Assembly: GCA_002104985.1 (NCBI GenBank)
Contig: MCGO01000302.1
Location: forward strand, 1 to 36,940
Source: Rhizoclosmatium globosum
Lineage: Eukaryota; Chytridiomycota; Chytridiomycetes; Chytridiales; Chytriomycetaceae
Direction: 5' to 3'
DNA length: 36,940 bases
A program made the translations under genes and the position numbers. Under the pieces are notes generated by a model. The model saw only the letters and a program-made list of their open reading frames with translations, did not search any database and had not been told where the DNA came from. Positions 32,301-36,940 of the stretch are shown here, in pieces. How positions within the stretch are numbered: the first letter of the stretch is position 1; every line of letters begins with the position of its first letter.

Positions 32301-33303
32301 GTGAGTGCAGCCAGAGCTGGCCTTGCCCCAAGGCATGTTGAAAGTCCCACCCCACTCGCAGCCAGAAACCATTGATTTGTTTGATAAGTGGAAAGAAGCG
32401 ACTGGGCAGTAATGAAGTCGGTGGATGGAACCGTTGGGCTAGCTTGATACAGTGTAATCAAAGATCCGACCCATCCATTATCTGGAGGTGACATGTACGT
32501 GCTATTTTGACATAAGTTGAAATAATTAGTGGAATCTTCAACTCACGTGTCAAGTTTGGATAATCCTGTCAAGGCCGCATTCTTTTCATAGATTGCACTG
32601 TCTTGAGGATAGTTTTCACCAAACCTGTTTCGAATTAGCTCTTTGTTTTAGGTACAACCCAAAACAACAAACCAATATACACAAGCATGGCTCGTCTGTG
32701 TAACCGTATAACTGAGAACTTGATCGCTATAGTACATAAAGTTAACACTCTTTCCATTTTGGGTGCCATATCCATAGATTCGCGAATCAGACGTATTGAA
32801 GTACGGAAAACCATAAGATGTGAGAGAATTATTGTTCGAGCAGTATTGTATATTCTCGACTGTATATGATTGTTGGATAAGTTTACCCAACACAGTTCCA
32901 AGTACAGACGAGATGATGACCATCATTAATGGACAGCAGCTGTTCCAAATAATAAGTCTATGCAAACAATTTTCTAGATATATACCAAACACAGCAAATA
33001 TTGGTGAACATCTGACGTTTTTGGTAACTGATGGCTTTTCGTGTCAAAGCACGAAGTTGGTTGCTCTTCAGCGGACCTTGTGAGGCTCCGGAAGACTCCG
33101 CCGCGATTTGAGAATGAGATTTGACCGGATCGTTACAGGTTCTGGGTAAATCTGCTTTCCGCTCCCTTTGAACGAAGGAATAGATCCGATCCTCCGAGCC
33201 CAGCTTGATCTATCGGCTCAACATGAACCTTCCTGCTAGTACTTCGAAGCGACGGCAACTCGGGCGGAATCGAGCCCATAGAGCCTTTCGTTGGTGACGA
33301 CAT
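29387..33303 (-). CDS. Half-size ABC transporter, subfamily A (copy 1)
   Basis: A multi-exon gene starting at the ATG at 33303 (MSSPTKGSMGSIPPELPSL) and ending VFVKIISEDDANAD at 29387. Layout: cytosolic N-terminus, first membrane helix (MMVIISSVLGTVLGKLI), a large extracellular loop (~32900-31800), further helices ([40 protein letters not shown]), then one nucleotide-binding domain. Walker [16 protein letters not shown], is at about 30400-30447; the signature [18 protein letters not shown] at about 30100-30155; Walker B IVFLDEPT at about 30068-30092; and [17 protein letters not shown] near 29830-29870. Only one TMD-NBD unit is present, so a partner is needed. ABCA proteins usually move lipids. 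Some exon junctions are uncertain, and small frame breaks occur in the loop region. Confidence 0.8.
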
Positions 33304-33384
33304 GGAGAAGAAAGTTATAATGTATTCTGATTTGTCACCATCTGACAATTTCTGAAGTTCAAAAACCATTAAAAATAAGAAGGG

Positions 33385-36300
33385 CTAATCTGCGTTCGCG
33401 TCGTCATCAGAAATAAGTTTGACGAAAACGCTATATATATGACTCTGTTAGTTATTGTCGCTTATTTTGGGAAAACTTACTCTTCCAAACTCGTTTGACT
33501 TATTCCCCAATCAAAATACCATTCTGTGCCTTTCCACTCTCCATTTTCTCAAATACTGCTGAAATAATGTTTGGCACAGATGGAACTCGTACGACGTCCT
33601 AATTTGATTTGATAAGAAAGAGACCGTCCGTGTAAAATTACATCGTCGCGAATGAATCAATCTTTCTAAATCCTTCTGGCAAAAACGTCTCCACCCAAGT
33701 GCACGCGCGAGGCATGTCATCTTTGTTTGTGTTGAAGTAGATTCGGAAACCACTTCCATAGAGCTCCTTCAACCTCAAAGAGTTGCCAATACAACGAAGA
33801 GTACCCTTAGCCATGATTCCAATTCTTTGCACAATGCCTCAGCTTCCTCCATCGAATGTGTGTTCTGTATGAATATATTCAGTATCTAAGTTAAGAGATG
33901 TTGAACGTACAATACAACAGTCTTTCCTTCTTTCGCCGATTGCACAATGTCCCAGATTAGTCGACGAACTTCAGGATCCAACCCAGTCTAAGTCGACAAT
34001 ATTAAAATCAGTTTGAGACAACTACAAGAGAAACAGAACTCACAGTTGGTTCGTCCAAGAAAACAACTTTGGGATCTCCAATTAATGCGATCGCAATAGA
34101 AAGCCGTCTCTTTTCTCCACCAGAGAGTCTTTTCGTTAGACGATTCGCTAAACTGGTCAACGACACGTTTTCAAGAGCCTTCGCAACGTATTCACGCTCG
34201 TTTGATGAGTTCGCACCTTTCAGACGAGCCTGGTTGACAAGTCAGTAATTCCGCGAGAATCAATTCGGTTCTTACGTAGAAGTATAAATGCTCCTCGATC
34301 GTAAGATCTTCCCAAAGAATATCAAACTGAGGACAAATCCCAAGCACTTGACATATTTCGGTAGGTTCGCTGCGGATGTCATATCCCGCCAATATGGCGT
34401 TCCAAAGCTCGGAGGGTAGAGTCCAGTCAAGATACTGATCAAAGTTGTTTTTCCAGCTCCATTCGGACTAAACAAGAAGAAATGAATCAATGGAGTTCTA
34501 AAGACGATGAAAACTAACCCCAAAAGACCGAAAACAGTTCCAGCTTCAGCAGCAAATGAAACATCCTTGACCGCAAACTTAGGGCCAAGACCACCACGAC
34601 TTGGAAACTTTCCGCATATGAGAGAGAATCAAGGGACTCCCCTTAGGAAACTCTCCCTTCTCCACCCGCGCCTTTTCTTCCTTGACATCAGCGTCCTCGA
34701 ATTTTGTCTCGTTTGCGTCGATAGCAAGAGCTTGAGCGAGTTGCGTCTCAGACAGAGGGTCCTTTCGAACGATAGCAATAATCGTTCATACGACCTATCA
34801 CTCACAATTCCGTTATTAAGTTTACGTCTCTGCATTTTCTGGTATCTCGCAATCGGGAGTGTGATTGGGAAATGCCAGTCCAGAGGTTTCCCAAACTCAG
34901 ATGGAACAACGTACGAGATAGCTTGCGATAGCTCCATAGATAAAGATTTCGGCAAAGAAAGTTAATGCATGTTCGAACTTCGTTTCCGGCTGTCAAAGTC
35001 GAAATCTTATAAGGCTGTGAAAAGGTTAGTGCTTTAAAGAATAGCTCGACTCCGCTTCAATTACCGCCATCGTCTTAGTATAACTGCTGTTAATCAATGT
35101 AAGGCACGGTAGAACGCAAAAGGAGGCCAATGAAAAAAGCCAGGGGCACCACTTTGCAAAAAGCTCCGACCAAAGAAACAATCACTCCAACAAGTACAAT
35201 CAAGAAAACCTAATTGTTGTTAAAATTGTTTAAAAGCGAGAAACGCGTACCATAACCAACGCAATACGACTACGACTAAAGAGTGCTAAGAGAAACGACA
35301 GGACAATCTGAATGTGACCCCAGATGAAAAAATAGAATCAAAACACCGGTTTGAGTTTGCGTAAAGAAAGTGAGAGAAGACCGAGACCCAACAATAAGGA
35401 AAACAGCGTCGAAAGATATAGAGGATGTAGAATGTGACGTAGTGGCTCAAGTAATAAGTCCATCCTTTCAAACCATTCAGTTTCATCATGATGAAGCTTA
35501 AAGTTGAGAAAGCAGTTAGCTTGACCATGATTTAACAATCAAGCAAACTCACATCCTCTCCTCCTTCTCCTTCACCAACATGATTGTAAATATCGGAAGC
35601 AAAAACGACACCCCAAACGGATACAGAATACGTCCAATAATCCCTCCAAACGGCAAAACCAAAGACGTATCCGTCACTTGCGGAAACGCTCTAATCCCCT
35701 GAGTAACAGTTGCCCCCGCGAAATCACCACCAAGTAAACCCCTCAAACACGCCTGCCCAAGCTGTGCAGCCATAATAATCATTCGGTTTCCAGTCGTCGG
35801 GAAATTCGCTGCATTCGAATGCGCAGGTCACTTCCGAAATGTAATATCGGACGAGCCATTAGATTCGCGGGATCAAATGCGTCAAGATATAACGCTCCGT
35901 ATGGCATAATTTTTGTACTTGCGACGCGCTCGCGTAGAATGCGAGAAGCTCTTCTGTTGATGGATCATCTTCGAGTAGCGCCGTTTTGTTGAGTGCAGCG
36001 AGTTGAGCAATTACTTGATTAATTAGTGCTGATAACGAGTCATCCAAATCCTGGTCAGATGTAGTTTGGACAGGTTGGGTGTATGGGACACGGTTGAATG
36101 AGATTGATGAAAAGTCTGTGAGTGATGCGTTGAGGTATAGACGGTCTTCGAGTGAGCCAAGGAGTCCATAAAATCCGTTTTTGTTTGAAGTTGGAGATGT
36201 TGTGAAGTTAAGGAATGGTTTTGGTACAGTGGAAGCACCATATTGGATGGCAGAGAGAGCGTCTAGCCCTGGAAGCTGGGGACGCGCTCCCAGATACGTA

Positions 36301-36940
36301 GAGACTGAAGGATTCGATGATGTGAGATACCATGAGCTTGTTTGACTGATGGAAAGCAAGTTTGCCATCGCATTGAAATCATCATTTGATTGTAGTTTTT
36401 TTAAAGTTTGAAGCGCTTGAAACCAACCTCCATCTGGAGGCGGTGAGTATGTGCTAACCAGAAATTATCAGTTCAAGAGATAGAGCTTATTTCACGCAAA
36501 CCTGTCCAGCGCTGCAAACCCAGTCAAATTCGCATTTCTTTCGTAGATTTGCGAGTTTCTCGGATAATTAGATCCAAACCAAACACACATTGATGAGCTG
36601 GACTCGCGCCGGCAAACGCGTTTTGTTGTTGACTCAAGTCAATGTCCAAGTACGTGAGAATATTGTAGCTTTTTCCGTCCTTCACATTGGCTCCATACAA
36701 ACGCGGATCCGATTTATTGTAGATTGGATATCCGACTGAGTTTAACGATGCGTTGTTTCCACAGTAGAGTACGACTGGAAAGATGGGTGTTATCTGAGAG
36801 AAGGTTGTTCAGAGACAGAAAGCTCACATTCAGCAGGATTGGACTTCTCAATCAGCTTATTGATCACAGTCCCCAGAATAGCAGATATAAGCACCATCAT
36901 CAATGGACAGCAGCTGTCAGAGTGGGTGGGAGTTAGTTGA
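33385..36940 (-). CDS. Half-size ABC transporter, subfamily A (copy 2), 5' end outside the window
   Basis: A close paralogue of the neighbouring gene, with the same order and the same end ([17 protein letters not shown] at 33387-33385). The right window edge cuts the 5' exon, just where the first membrane helix ([20 protein letters not shown]) begins. Walker [15 protein letters not shown], lies at about 34420-34462; the signature [18 protein letters not shown] at about 34080-34135; and Walker B VVFLDEPT at about 34048-34070. The membrane segment [18 protein letters not shown] is at about 35580-35640. A one-base gap near 33826 breaks the [16 protein letters not shown] block that is intact in copy 1. 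Tandem duplication is clear, and 81 bp separate this stop from the start of copy 1. Confidence 0.8.

Noticed and set aside
29387..36940. One full-size ABCA gene spanning both halves
   Set aside because: The upstream copy ends with the same conserved C-terminus and stop as the downstream copy, and a good ATG with a new N-terminal region follows.
1..36940. tRNA, rRNA, CRISPR array, transposon or insertion sequence
   Set aside because: No clover-leaf-like box A/B pairs, rRNA blocks, regularly spaced repeats, terminal inverted repeats or transposase/reverse-transcriptase motifs were found by reading both strands.

Overview
The window looks like nuclear DNA of a zoosporic (flagellated) fungus, most likely a chytrid. 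Genes are compact, intergenic distances are short, and most introns are 46-95 nt with GT...AG ends. One gene matches the axonemal dynein assembly factor DNAAF6/PIH1D3, which only organisms with motile flagella keep. Another is a gamma-SNAP, which budding yeast lacks. Neither the species nor a wider chromosomal context can be fixed from the sequence alone.

Layout. 0-2.5 kb: an exon-like fragment at the edge, then a minus-strand BTB/POZ gene. 2.7-3.9 kb: a divergent RibD-C-type reductase. 4.0-6.7 kb: a secreted protein with a long tectonin-like propeller (minus). 7.6-10.6 kb: a DDT-WHIM-PHD chromatin-factor gene (plus). 10.8-22.6 kb: eight plus-strand, apparently intronless genes for Pro/Gln/Ser/Thr-rich proteins. 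Seven of them share one short coiled coil, and most share a basic nuclear-localisation-like patch and an acidic-hydrophobic motif at or near the C-terminus. A minus-strand TIR-like/TPR gene interrupts this array at 19.8-21.7 kb. 23.0-24.4 kb: a sulfotransferase (minus). 24.5-26.3 kb: a UBC6/UBE2J-type ubiquitin-conjugating enzyme and DNAAF6, both minus. 26.4-28.2 kb: gamma-SNAP (plus), whose ATG is only 59 bp from that of DNAAF6. 28.3-29.2 kb: a secreted GH16 glucanase (minus). 29.4-36.9 kb: two tandem half-size ABCA-type transporters (minus), the second cut by the window edge.

The best candidate for an undescribed system is the array at 10.8-22.6 kb. Its members look like one highly diverged, tandemly expanded family of putative nuclear coiled-coil regulators, lying directly downstream of a PHD-finger chromatin gene. 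The shared architecture is visible in the sequence; the regulatory role is inference.

A technical caveat matters for anyone using this annotation. Several conserved genes (BTB, DDT-PHD, UBC6, DNAAF6, gamma-SNAP, ABCA) keep full homology only if single bases are restored, mostly in short homopolymers. In the genes where I could add up the exons, the total coding length is off by exactly the number of shifts seen. This looks more like residual read error than gene decay. The reductase, tectonin, sulfotransferase and GH16 genes read cleanly.
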